Part shown: one piece after another, positions 12,112 to 22,996 of the stretch | Numbering within the stretch: position 1 is the stretch's first letter | Layout of the letters: every line of letters starts with the position of its first letter | From: Erythrophleum ivorense | Lineage: Eukaryota; Streptophyta; Magnoliopsida; Fabales; Fabaceae | Assembly: GCA_026724425.1 (NCBI GenBank) | Contig: JAIUCV010000023.1 | Coordinates: 6,329,958-6,393,957, forward strand | Direction: 5' to 3' | DNA length: 64,000 bases | Notes under the pieces: model-generated | Database searches by the model: none | What the model was told of the DNA's origin: nothing | The model's input: only the letters and a program-made list of their open reading frames with translations | Translations under genes and position numbers: made by a program

Positions 12112-12446
12112 AAAATCAACAACCAAATAACCAGGGATTAGCGAGAGAAAATATTGAGGGATTGAAAAGAGATTTGAGAGAGAAAATAATAAGGGCTTAG
12201 TGAGGGATTTGTGAGGGCTATCAACAAATGAACTTTTCTCCCAATTCCCTCGTTAAATATTGATAAAATTGGGGGAAAAAATGCTCCCATTATTGTGATG
12301 AAGTTAGCAAAAGGATAAGAAGAAAAAAATTTTTTCACTAATTATTGACTATAATTTAATGAGGGATAATTCCCTCGTTGTTGCTTTGCTAGCCCGTTAT
12401 TGAGGGGATATAGCGAGAAAAGCCAAATTCCTTCTTATCTATAGTG
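12112..12446. mobile_element. Possible small CACTA-type fragment
   Basis: The right end, reverse-complemented, reads CACTATAGATAAGAAGG then TTTTCTCGC, a good CACTA-type terminus. The left side has CCAGGGATTAGCGAGAG, a poor match to it. Internal repeats of GAGGGATT and CCCTCGTT recall subterminal motifs. The left boundary and target duplication are not established. It abuts the preceding element on one side and the right copy of the 350-bp direct repeat on the other. Confidence 0.4.
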
Positions 12447-12810
12447 TAGCCCTATTAAATTTAAACACTAATTAATTTGACATGCATACTATGGATTTCA
12501 TGGATCTTTAAGCTATGTCATGAAACATATTTTTGGGCAAGTCTTGCTAGTGCTATGATACTAAACTTCTAATCGCTCAAAGAGATTTAATTGGTACTAC
12601 AAGCCACCCCGTTCCCCCTTGCTAATTCTTCTAATTAACTGATAATATATAATAAAGGAAATTTGGATATGCATTGTCATTATACATTTATAATTTTTTA
12701 ATATCTAAAATATTTGAATTTGATGCTCTTGTAATCTTGTTGTATACAAAAATTAGTTAAAAGTAAACTCCAGTACCAAAAATACTTGCCCGTATGTATA
12801 ATTTTTATAT
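12447..12810 (+). repeat. 350-bp direct repeat, right copy
   Basis: Second copy of 6395-6745. Its left edge coincides with the CACTATAG-type terminus at 12446, which suggests the duplication and the element insertion are linked or that the element hides the original boundary. Confidence 0.8.
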
Positions 12811-14017
12811 ATATAAAAAATAAATGTATAATATATTACAGAAAATAATTGCAAAACTATTATATTTTCAGGTAAGAAAAAAACTACCAAATTTCATTAC
12901 TTACTGTAATTATAAGTTTCTGTGATATATATGTTTAAGAATTTGATGAAACTTGATTCAAGATATTCTAACTAAAATTTCTTTTAACGTTTAGATTTTA
13001 AGTAATTATGATTTTATTCAAAATTATATATGTAAAATTTTTCATGGATATACTTACTCTTTGTTATATTTATACAATTTTAAAATAAAATGGGAAAAAA
13101 TCATTTAGCCAAAAGTTGAAGTCAAATTAAATTATTTGAATATAATGGCGTATAAGAAATATCAGATTTTATTTTAGTAATGAAGGGTGGCCATTCTGTT
13201 GACTATTTTTTGGGGATTTTATGACAAAAAGGAAACACGGAGCTGTCGCGTGGAGAGCTGTTTTTCCTACCATTTTAGTTGACTAAAGCCAAAAGTGCCC
13301 AAACACAATATTTGGAAGATCAAGTTTCTTTATCCAGTAATATTTATTTGATCTTAGTAGTTTTGGACTTCTTCCTCATTTGACAGTTTCCCTATTCTTT
13401 ATTCATTGGATGACGATTTATATATACTTGTTGGATTACACGAGCATCCAGATCACAAACTATTCAAATCTACAAAATATTCAATAATGTTTGAACATTG
13501 AATAGAAAATGACTATTCAGATCGCAGATGAGAGAAAAAGTGATTTCATTAGATGTGGATAGAGAAAATGATTGTGGTATTTGGAGAGATGATAAAGAAA
13601 TTAGTGATTTTAATAAAGTGCATAAAAAAATGATTTTAAAGAGAGAAAGAGAGAATACATAAATTAATTTTCAATAGAAAAAAGAGAATATGTTGTAAAT
13701 AATATAATTATGTGAATGTTAATAATTCTTAAATAATGATTTTTTATGATCATTGCTCATGTTTAATGGCATATGCTAGCTTCTAATTAAAGAATTTATA
13801 TTTGTTTGTTGCAAATTAACCTTATATCCATGATTTCTATGTTCAAGTGATATATTAAAGAAGGTATTTTGTCCCTCAACTCTAAGTCTCCAGGCTACTA
13901 AAAGAAGCACGAAAATATGACTGGTGGCTAAATGTTATAATTAGAAAGAATAATAAATAACATGAAAAGTGAGTAAAGCAAACACAAAAAATAAAACTAA
14001 AAAAGTATTATAAAATA
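12811..14017. other. AT-rich noncoding stretch
   Basis: No ORF, RNA gene or repeat boundary was recognised. A short purine-rich segment occurs near 13500-13680. Confidence 0.5.
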
Positions 14018-14350
14018 TGTTGGAGGTGCTCTCCATAGTCCCACACCAGTAGATTCAAGAGAAGAGTGCATGAGGTGTTATAAATAGGACCCCCTTAGCT
14101 ATTGGTTTAGGTATCACAACAAGCCCGACCATACCACGGAGGGTGTAATCAAGGTGAGTAAGAGAGGGTTAACAGTTTTTTTTATTCAAAAATTGTAAGC
14201 AGCAGAAATTGTAGCATGGCTATCCTTATCTAGATTGCAGAAATCTTTATGTTGTTTTCTTTACTTTCTCTTGTGTGTGTTTTTTGTTATTGAGGTTCCA
14301 ATAAAATAAGGGCAAGAATGTGAATGATAAAGATTGGTACTTGATTAATT
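14018..14350 (+). promoter_or_regulatory. LTR-start or USE-TATA-like promoter module
   Basis: TGTTGGAGGTGCTC opens the segment, as in many copia LTRs. It contains AGTCCCACACC (14037-14047), close to the plant snRNA upstream element RTCCCACATCG, and a strong TATA box TTATAAATAG (14078-14087) about 31 bp downstream. Splice-donor-like AAGGTGAGTAAG follows at 14151-14162. I recognise no snRNA downstream, so a truncated copia LTR using this promoter architecture is the likelier reading. The right boundary is a guess. Confidence 0.4.
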
Positions 14351-15061
14351 GAATGTGTATGTCTCTTAAAATATATAGAATGAACCTATATAATCCTAAA
14401 ACTAATCGTTAACTCTTTTAAACATGTTTACTACTTCTCCATGAATCTTTGGCCCATATTTACAATAATGTAGAATCATGGTCAATAGTTTCTAAATAAA
14501 TGGGGCACCATATCAGCTCTTTCTAAAGATAATAATAATAATTTAGTTATTGACTATTAATCACGTCAACTAACCATAATGTCCTTACTCCTAAAATTTA
14601 GGATAATGGATTTTGAATTACATTTTGCATATTCTTTGATTTAGTCAACTCATGAAGCTTTCCCTATTTTGTAGCTGATTTTGTTATAATTGCATTCAAG
14701 ATATTTAGCGAGCTTAATCCCTATTTTGTAGAAAGACAATTAGGCAACTAACAGTTTCCCTAAAATCAAGGAAATATTCTTCTATTTCTTAGTTATTGAG
14801 TTTATTTAATTTAGAAATTCCAAAAAATTCAATGAATAAAATGTAACCAAAAAATGCTTTAACCCATTTTTACTTTGAAAAGTACAATTTGACTTTACTT
14901 ATCCAATATATAAAGTTTGGTCCAGGTAATATATTTTCCAATGACTTAGCTTCTAAAATAGTCCAAACTATAAGCCGATAATTTAATCTGGCCCATATCT
15001 TTTTTTGGTATTAACAAGATTATACAATTATGTAAATTTTTTTATTTCCACCTTAGCATAC
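14351..15061. other. Noncoding stretch
   Basis: AT-rich, with no recognisable coding segment. It may be remnant interior of a copia element between the LTR-like module and the RNase H fragment, but no gag, integrase or RT motif was seen. Confidence 0.4.
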
Positions 15062-15350
15062 ATTTGTTTATCTCAGTGAGTCAGTGGTAATGCAATTTCC
15101 TGGTGTTCCAAAAAAGCCATTGCGGGTTCCTTATAAATATCGAGCTTTTGCATCCTGTACTGATGGGGTGCTTTGGATTAAAAATTTACTTATCAAATTA
15201 CACGCTACCTGCTCTTCGCTTCCACAGATTCACTGCGATAACACTGGTGCTACATATCTCTCCATTAATCTTGTCTTTCACTCTAGAATGAAACACATCC
15301 GTTGATAATCATTTTGTTCGTGACCATGACCACATGGGTCTTTCACCATG
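15062..15350 (+). pseudogene. Ty1/copia RNase H fragment
   Basis: The reading frame 15084-15305 gives YRAFASCTDGVLWIKNLL followed by LPQIHCDNTGATYLSINLVF and HSRMKHIR, the C-terminal RNase H of copia polyproteins. After a stop, another frame continues with HFVRD near 15310-15325. The segment before YRAF is shortened compared with the usual SSTEAEYRA motif, so part of the active-site region is deleted. Only about 90 codons of a polyprotein normally over 1000 residues survive, with no integrase or RT nearby. It lies about 0.9 kb from the 3' end of the movement-protein-like gene, on the opposite strand, and is probably unrelated to it. Confidence 0.85.
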
Positions 15351-15398
15351 TCCCACATCATTTGAAAAATCTGTTCTATTTTTTCATTGTAATTAGGC

Positions 15399-15430
15399 AT
15401 ATATATATATATAGACACACACACACACAC
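15399..15430. repeat. AT/AC compound microsatellite
   Basis: (AT)n runs directly into (AC)n and a short C run. Confidence 0.9.
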
Positions 15431-16239
15431 CCCCCAACTTGTAAATCAAATATGTGAGCCATTGATATTTAGATGATCAATTCTGTTAGTTATATGTAAC
15501 GGTGGCAGTAAAATCGTGTAAGTAATTTGAATGGTTGATGTTTTGTCAAAATCAGGTACATAGTTGTAGCATCTTAAAATTAAAGCATCCTATTTTGGCT
15601 TCTTGGCTTTTGACAGGAAACTTCCAACGGAGACGGGGTGTAAAGGTAAAGGCATATTGATTATATAGATAATGGACGACGACTTTTCTTGGACTTAGTC
15701 TTTTTTTATCACCGGTTTCCTCCTTTGATGATTATAGTCACTGTCTTTCCTCGAGCTTCCTGATCATTACTATTACTTTCCTCATTAACTAATTCACCAG
15801 GCTGCTATGCTTGAATTATAAAGAAATTGTTCTTCCGCATTAACCTTCCCAAATAGAATCAATAGACCTCCAAATATTCCATCTTTTGGCTTGCACATAA
15901 ACATTACTAAAACATACAAAATAGGATTTACAAAATAGATGCACAACAACAATACATAGCAGAAACCAAACATAAAACCACAAAACTAGAAGGATCAAAA
16001 ACCTCAGAAATCAGTCCAAAATGGAGGAAAACAACAAAAAAGAAGAAGAAGAACCTCAGAAACATGGCTTCGGACATTTAGGCTTCAGAATCAAAGTTTT
16101 GATGAGGCCACTAGATCAACTTAATTTATACATTCATCATCAGAAGTTGAAGCTTTCAGGAACTACTAAGAAAGGAGAAATTGAAACTACTCACTTGTGC
16201 TTGCCAAAAATGTGATTTTTCAGTGCAATCCATTAGATT
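15431..16239 (-). other. Region downstream of the movement-protein-like gene, probable 3' UTR and intergenic
   Basis: No ORF with a recognisable domain was seen. The plus-strand ORF at 16021-16215 is Lys/Glu-rich and looks like chance. The gene's 3' UTR must lie here, but I could not fix a polyadenylation site. Confidence 0.4.
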
Positions 16240-16938
16240 TCAATTCCTACTAATGGGTTGAGGCACGAGAACTTTTGTTTTTTCAGTGTTCACCTCCAAC
16301 AGGGGATTTTCAAACTGGGATCTGGGTTCAAGGGAACCCTTCATCAATTTGTAACACATTCTGCAACTAATCTCAAACAAACTATACCCTTCTTTAAACA
16401 CAAGGCTTTGCGGCTCCATAGTTATCACCAACCCATTGGAGTTTGCCAGATCAGACAAAGAGGATGAGAAATTTGGGAACCAATTAAACTTTTTGCCGCC
16501 ATTATGCAAGCTGATCTCAAATGCTGCTAAGACAGAGTCTTTCAAGTTTGGATATTTAGCATCTCTTAAGCATACTAGGATTCTGTTGTCAATACCTGTC
16601 TGATGAAAAGGTGTAACATAAGCTTGCACAAGTCCAATATGCAGAAAGTCATATTTTCTCTTGTGCCTTCGAATATCATCTCTGGTTAGCAAATATACAT
16701 CATGCTGCTTGTTTTGGAGAGGAAATGATTTTTCTACAGACTTAATTTTGTAGTTATTCAGAAAGTTTAGCCCGGAAAGCATCGTTTCCTTATAGATTTG
16801 GTCAGTGGGTATCTTAGCATATTTACGATCTGAATCCTCTGCTAAGTGAGTTATGCTATATTCTTCTTTGCCTTCATCACTTGGGAACTCATTCAGAACT
16901 GACCTGAGGGATTCAGAGACTGAGACTGATGCTGCCAT
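16240..16938 (-). CDS. 30K-superfamily viral movement-protein-like gene, intact
   Basis: An uninterrupted 232-codon ORF, the only clearly intact domain-bearing ORF in the window. Residues 97-200 carry the core of a plant-virus movement protein of the 30K type, most like those of plant pararetroviruses (Caulimoviridae). It has DFLHIGLVQ (97-105), the hallmark L-x-D as LRD (124-126), and a conserved Gly (184) 57 residues later, fitting L-x-D-x(50-70)-G. FPNFSSSLSD (154-163) and YKLM (196-199) also fit. Residues 1-60 are acidic and C-terminal residues 201-232 are unrelated to known motifs. In viruses such proteins bind nucleic acid and plasmodesmata. A cellular role is unknown. The start is fixed by an in-frame TGA six bases upstream of the ATG. 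No coat, RT or other viral ORF lies nearby, so it is a solitary gene. Viral origin is well supported by motifs. Expression and domestication are inference. Confidence 0.85.
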   Translation of the reverse strand: MAASVSVSESLRSVLNEFPSDEGKEEYSITHLAEDSDRKYAKIPTDQIYKETMLSGLNFLNNYKIKSVEKSFPLQNKQHDVYLLTRDDIRRHKRKYDFLHIGLVQAYVTPFHQTGIDNRILVCLRDAKYPNLKDSVLAAFEISLHNGGKKFNWFPNFSSSLSDLANSNGLVITMEPQSLVFKEGYSLFEISCRMCYKLMKGSLEPRSQFENPLLEVNTEKTKVLVPQPISRN

Positions 16939-16963
16939 GGATCAGCTGGGCTTGAGCTTGACC

Positions 16964-17215
16964 CTAAAATAAATAAAAAGAGAATAGTAATAAAAAGCTA
17001 AACTTTGTATAAATTAAGTTATATGGAATGTAAAAGGGAAAACTATTATCCTAACCCTGAAATTCGAATGTTCCGATGTCTCTTCTCTGGCTTTGTTGAG
17101 AAGAACCTTGACAGGAACAAGAAACATCTGTAGCAAATCAGAAGAGAGAATGGAGGAATCTGAGAAACAGTTTGGGGGAGGGTAATTCTGTGAAGCAAGA
17201 AAGCTTCAGACTCAG
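16964..17215 (-). promoter_or_regulatory. Candidate spliced 5' leader of the movement-protein-like gene
   Basis: On the minus strand a 92-base GT-AG intron fits 17055-16964. The donor is CAGG/GTTAGG, the interior is T-rich, and the acceptor TTTATTTATTTTAG/GG lies 25 bases before the start codon. Upstream, 17056-17215 is less AT-rich and leader-like (CCTCCCCC, CTCTCTTCTG). An upstream ATG at about 17129 would open a 40-codon reading frame that, after splicing, overlaps the main start out of frame and ends just inside it. A TATA-like AAATATTTTTA lies near 17270. Splicing and promoter are predictions from sequence only. Confidence 0.5.
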
Positions 17216-17548
17216 CTAGTTTTATCTACCATTCTTTCTTGTTTCTTTTAAAGTACTTTTTGCACTGTAAAAATATTTTTTTGATCAGTTGACGAAGACT
17301 CGTCCTCCCTCAAATAACTTAATGGAGCACCCTAACCATGCAAATTATAAAGCATCACTAGCTTTTGATAAAATGGAATGATGAATGAATCACTTTAGCT
17401 TTTGCCTTGGCTGAAAATTATCGGCTTGTTTTTGGTTGAATGTGCCATTTTCAGAAAAGAAGAGTAGGGACGGGAGACGTGACACGATTGAAGATAGAAA
17501 GTGAAAGATAAAACGGAAATTTATATCCACAAACACTCAAGTCTTACA

Positions 17549-17766
17549 AAATCTATTATAAACGACTCTAAAAATTAAAATTATTTTTAATGATCAGAAT
17601 TATTATAATATTTTAAAAATTTTATTATTAGATTTAGAAAAATTATTATTAAATTTTAGAAAAATGATAATTTTTTATAAATTTAATAATAATTTTTTTA
17701 AATCTAATAGTAATTTTCTTTAGAAGTAATTTTAATTTTTAAATCTTTTATTATAAATTTTTCAAA
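17549..17766. mobile_element. Foldback MITE-like palindrome
   Basis: A long imperfect inverted repeat centred near 17660. ATTATTAGATTTAGAAAAAT on the left is mirrored by ATTTTTTTAAATCTAATAGT on the right, and the outer parts CTAAAAATTAAAATTA and TAATTTTAATTTTTAAAT also pair. It is extremely AT-rich and noncoding. It sits about 0.35 kb upstream of the leader of the movement-protein-like gene, where it could affect expression. No target duplication was confirmed. Confidence 0.65.
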
Positions 17767-19479
17767 ATCTAAATATTTAAATATAATTTTCTCAAGATAA
17801 AACCCATTCAAGGTAGAAGCTTTTTGTTCAGTGCTCACTTCCTTAATTGTATTTTTTATTTTAATAGCCTTTCATCATTTTACAATTTTTCCATTCTAAT
17901 ACTAAGACTTAGATCCACTCAAGAATTGTCACAAATTTCTATGTATTGTAAAGTTACTTTATTAAATAAAATTTTATGAAAAAATTGTAAAAAAATTAAA
18001 TTGTATTTGACAAAATTATTTCATAAAATTTTATTCATATTTTTGTGTTTGATACTTTTTTTAAAAATAATGTTTTATCATTAAATTACTTAAAAAAGTA
18101 TATATTTAGTAAATATATAAAAAAATTTAAAATAATTATAATAACCAACACTTTTAGTATGAGTATTTTTGTCAACAAAATTTATTTTTTTGGTTTTATT
18201 TCAAATAAGAAACTTTAATCTTCTTCCTTCTCGTACTGCTTTTACTATCATTCAAAAGCTCCTTTTTTATTTTAATTTCCAGATAAGTTGGCCAAATACT
18301 ATAAGATTTGGAATTAAGTAGTTTTGTGAAAACTAAAGAATTTCTTTTGCTGGAGAAACTTGGCTAAAGAAAAGGTTAGTAACATATGTAGATATAAATA
18401 TATAAAATAAAAAAACACTAAAAGTTAAAAAGTGATACTAGTGTATTATGTTTTTTTATAACAAATTAAATGAACATATACAAATATATATATATAACCT
18501 AAAAATACAAAAACGATTTCCTCTTAAATCGATGTTGAAACCCAAAACATAAACTATCTAAAATTAGGAAACAACCTGAAAGATGGACAACATAAAAGTA
18601 AATTCCATATATCCTAACGAAGAACTTGCAAAGTGACCAAAAGTTGATGTTGAAGTTGCAAAAACTGGCCTCGTGACCTTGAAAATATCAGAAGATGCAT
18701 TGGATAAACTTGAGAGCTGACAATCACTTTCTGTTGAAGAATAAAACATAAAGCATGCTTGATTGCCTCAAATAAAACTTTCCCCTAAGTTTGGTAATAC
18801 TTATCATTCCTTATCCATGTGCTAAAAACCAAGTGACCAAACCATGCAAAAATCAAGACCCATTACTTTGTTTGCTAAGTATTACGTTTAGCCACCCAAA
18901 ACATAAGTGCTAATGATCAATAATAATATACCATCCCATGTACTAATGGGAGAAGGTGAATCAAGCAAACATTGACCACTCTATTGGGGGGACTAGAATA
19001 CTATATTAGCAACAAAGCCATTAAATCAATTTTAATGCAAATTCAACCCCATAAGCAGGATCCTAAAAAAATTTCTTATTACAATAAAACCAAATGATGT
19101 AAAGTATAATAATGAAAATCATTGTATACTCTTCACCTTCTGATTTGATTAATTGGCCTTTCTTAAACCATTGTTGTAGCCAAACTGTAATGTCCATTGG
19201 AAAAATTTGATCAATTCACAAACTCAATGGAGAGCCAAACCAGGTAACTCAAGTAAAAAGATACAAAATAAAAATATGATTTATAGACTGCTTTTATCTA
19301 TAATAAATATACATTATTCTTCAATAGGCAAGCAATGCATACAAATAATAGATATCAATGGAAGAACATGCCGTAATAATCTCTATAAAAAACACTACAA
19401 TTTGGAATCGAAAGTTGAAGTTTCCATAATTTATTCTAGGCCATAAATCCCAACTGATTAATAGAGTAAGAATGGTAAA
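17767..19479. other. AT-rich noncoding stretch
   Basis: No recognisable gene. The minus-strand ORF at 18564-18749 and the plus-strand ORF at 19207-19446 have no identifiable domain. Part of 19000-19479 may be the far 3' end of the adjacent LINE. Confidence 0.4.
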
Positions 19480-22460
19480 GTAAGAATTGATACCCATCTA
19501 AAACTTTATACTTACCAGAAGAATTGCTAGCTAGACAAAGAAGTCCACTTGTCGTATAATGTAGAAGGATATCTGAACAATCTACTGAACTTACTTAGGA
19601 GAATATAACTATGATAGGAGAATATAACTATGATAGTGCTTGTTCATGCATAATAAGGTCACCAATAGTCTTATAAAAGACCAAACCAAAGTTGTATCCA
19701 TTACTAACTCACCATTGATTATTATCATAGAGTATTAAATAAGATATCTTAATTCCCTTATATATCCAAGCAATTGTTAAATAAGTACTTAAACAACTTT
19801 TAGTCCCAGTCTTATAATGCTTAAGCCTCAAAACACATGCCAACAAAGGTCTTGACACATATGAAAGTAATCTCCAAACATGTTTCACTAATAAAGCCTT
19901 ATTAAAACTTGAGTCCACTTAAAACCAAGGCATATTGCAAAGGTAGGAAGAGAAATCTATGACCACTTGAATAAATGCATGTTTTGCCAAACATCAGCAT
20001 AATCCATGGAAATATTAGACAACTTTATGTATATTTCATGACAATATTTTTTGGGAAGCTTAAAACAAGATAACGAATATGTCAGAGTATAATTAAGCAT
20101 TGATTTAATTAATGCAACCCTTCCCTCTTATGACAAAAACAAAACTTTGAGGCCTACAATTGATCAATTTTATCTAACATATCCTTAAATAACTACATCT
20201 TAACTTATCCTAAATCAACCTCTGAACCTAGATATTTTCCTAGTCAAGATTCAAATTGCACACAAACACTCCAAATAACAATTTCTTCACCTTGTGTCTT
20301 ATACATGGACTAAAAAGAATCTTAGATTTACTTTATTAACACACTAACTTGAAAGCCTAGTATAATGTAATAAAATATCAAGTACCTTATGACATATGGG
20401 CTCTATGGCTTGAAAAAATAAAATGGTATTGTCAACATACATCAAATATGACACTAGTTCAAAGCATTGAAAGACCTAAGTTCCATACCTTAATTTGGTG
20501 CTCTTTGCTTTTTGAATCATACAAGACAAAATGTTAGCACATAAAATAAGTAAATATGGAGAAAGAGGATCACTTTGTCTAAATCCTTGTTAAGGGGCAA
20601 ACAATTATGTAGGTTGACCATTCATAATCATTTGATAAGAAGTAGCTTGGACATCATGATAAGTTGTACCTAGTGTAATGGAAATTGTATTTTTTGCAAA
20701 ATAAGTTCTAGAAAAATCCATGATACCTTATCATAGGTTTTGGCAATATCTAACTTATATGCACACCAACCAGTTTGGATGGTCCTTGTATGATGCAACT
20801 TGTTTAATAATTCTAAAACTAAAATAATATTTTTAGAAATCAATCACCCAGGTAAAAAAGCATTTTGATTTGGTGCAATGACTTCCACTGAAACATCCTT
20901 CAAGCGATTATAAATAATTTTGGAAATCAATTTATAAAGCACATTATATAAATTAATAGGTCTATAATTCTTAAGAAATTGAGGAGTCTCACATTTTGGT
21001 AGCAAAATAATATAAGACCTATTTAATGCTTTCAATAAATAACCATGACGGGAAAAACTCAACCATTTGGAACAAATTCCCTTTTACCAAGTCCTAATAA
21101 ATTTGGTAAAATTTAGCATGAAAACCATTTGGAGCTTAAGCTATATTTGTCTTTAACTAAAACACAGCTTGCTCAATCTTCATAATGGTAACACTGGCTT
21201 GGAGATGTTATACGTGATAGCTAGACAATATAGGAATATTAAATTGATTTTACTATTGCAAAATCTAAACTACTAACAAATTAAAATGAGATGCATAGAC
21301 CTTCTAAAAATATGCCTACACAAGGTTTTCAATCCATTGTAAATCTTAAACCCAATGTCCATTAGTATCCTTAAGTTTGAAAATAAAATTGTTAAGTATA
21401 TATTTTAAACTAAATTATGAAAATATTGAGCACTACGATCCCCATGCACTAACCACACTTACTTAGCCTTTTGAGTCCATAAAGCTTTCTCACAATCATA
21501 TTGATGACATGCTTGCTCAACCATTGCCATATCTTCACTTGGAAGTCACTCTTGAATAAGTAGTAATTTTGTTTCTAAGTCTCTAATATGTTGCTTAATA
21601 TTACCAACCTAAAATTTATTCCAAAATGTAAGAGCCTACCTAATATTAAGTAATTTGCTAGCAATCTTATAAACACAAGAACCATTTACCCATTCATTCC
21701 ATTTACTATTTAGCATTACAGAAAATTTAACCAAAAATGTCAAAACATAATCGGCATTTCCTACAAAATGAGCATTGCCTAAAAAGTGGTATAAGGTCAA
21801 AACTAAACGCCAACAGAGCATGATCTGAAGTTATTAATGTGAATGCTTACAATCCTAAATGTAGAAATAATCCAAGCCATTAGGGATTATATAGCACTCC
21901 ATTTAATTTGGCTTATATAGCATCATCACCTTGCCTATTGTTAGCCTATGTATACCACACTACACTAGGTCTAATATTTACAAACTGACATATATCTATC
22001 AGCTCACAAAATTGACTCTTGCTATATCACTAAAACATAACTCTTTTTTTTGTCTTTTGAATATAATGATTAGGTAGATCTAGAAACCTAAAAATAAAGA
22101 AGATAAAAAAAACCCTAACCTTGAGAGTCAATAACCTACAAATGCAACTAAAGAGTAAAAGAGTCTAAAAGCTAACAATCATAGCCCTCACAATACGTTT
22201 AAAAAAGAACACCATTATAGCCAACCATGTCCTAACCAAAAACTAGATTATAACCAAAACAATGAACCATCTCAACATTCTAATCATTCTATGTTCAATT
22301 TCTATCCTAAAAAAAAATCAATATTATATGTACATATTAATATATGTAACTATTGAACTGTTATAGCTTTACCAAGACTGTAACAATTCTAACAAAGGAT
22401 ATTCATAACAATAGTGGAAGATTTTGCAGAAAAGCTTCTGCACATCCATCAACTATATGA
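19480..22460 (-). mobile_element. L1-type LINE, 5'-incomplete and dead
   Basis: Read on the minus strand this is ORF2 of a plant L1 LINE in many broken frames. The endonuclease end is visible near 21800-22060 (FCELIDICQFVNIRP, then LITSDHALLAFSFD). Next come the linker (VYKIASKLLNIR), the reverse transcriptase and the C-terminal region (ALLVKHVWRLLS near 19850, then LCLASNSSGKYKV near 19520). Stops and frameshifts are frequent. No poly-A tail or target duplication was identified, so both ends are approximate. No ORF1 was recognised. Confidence 0.8.
20420..21062 (-). pseudogene. LINE reverse transcriptase
   Basis: Minus-strand frames give IILLPKCETPQFLKNYRPIN, LYNVLYKLISKIIYNRLK and APNQNAFLPG, the classic N-terminal blocks of non-LTR reverse transcriptase (FRPISLCN, NRLK and PNQSAFIPGR in relatives). 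After a stop the frame goes on to YKLDIAKTYDKVSW, which holds the first catalytic Asp. At 20428-20439 the catalytic YADD box reads YVDN, so a second key Asp is changed to Asn. The enzyme is non-functional. It belongs to the LINE spanning 19480-22460. Confidence 0.85.
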
Positions 22461-22879
22461 GTAAAAAGATCAATAAAACCCTTAACCTCCATAGTAAGAT
22501 TAATGGAAAGCATAATCTTTTGTCTAACCACATGTGTAAAAGACCCATCCTTCTAGCAATGTTTTGTACTATATGAAACCTGAGGCTGAAGTGTATAAAA
22601 ATTGGATAATTCAATGTTAAGAAGTAATCTCACAACTTGTAATAGGTGGAGGAACAAAAAATAATATTATCCAAGGCAAAAAACTATAAGTAGAAAAAAG
22701 TGATGCATATGAATACCACTCATAAAGAAAGCTAGGAGTAAAAGGTGATCTTGGCAAAAAAGAAATTCTAGCAAGTAGAGAAACAAGTGACCATGAAGCC
22801 CATAACATTAACTCCCTTTGCTGAAACTCCATTGTAAATAAGCTCTATTCAACATTAAAAATAGGTCGTTAGTCCATAT
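22461..22879. other. Noncoding stretch upstream of the LINE
   Basis: Possibly 5' LINE sequence, but no ORF1 zinc-knuckle motif was seen. The minus-strand ORF at 22617-22832 has no recognisable domain. Confidence 0.35.
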
Positions 22880-22996
22880 AAAAGCCAAAGCCATAGCCTA
22901 TCTCAACCATATGGATTCGCACCCGACGTGCCTTGAGGATCTTAACTAGGGTGAGTATTGGACCTTAGGCCTCAGTGGTTAGAGGTAAAGGTAGGT
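22880..22996 (-). pseudogene. Gypsy chromodomain-like tail, distal part
   Basis: The minus strand gives PLTTEA, then GPILTLVKILKARRVR, matching the region after the integrase core in chromoviruses (usually LPPLTDDG, then a LD.RWVKRG-like segment). It continues the segment at 26010-26230 once the solo LTR between them is ignored. TAGGT at 22992-22996 is one arm of that LTR's target duplication. Confidence 0.55.

Noticed and set aside
14037..14150. Functional snRNA gene
   Set aside because: Promoter-like boxes are present but the downstream sequence does not resemble U1, U2, U4, U5, U6, U3 or 7SL as I know them.
16021..16215. Lys/Glu-rich 64-codon ORF
   Set aside because: Low complexity, no domain, and it lies in the probable 3' UTR of the minus-strand gene.
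16258..16467. Plus-strand ORF opposite the movement-protein-like gene
   Set aside because: Antisense shadow of a real coding region.
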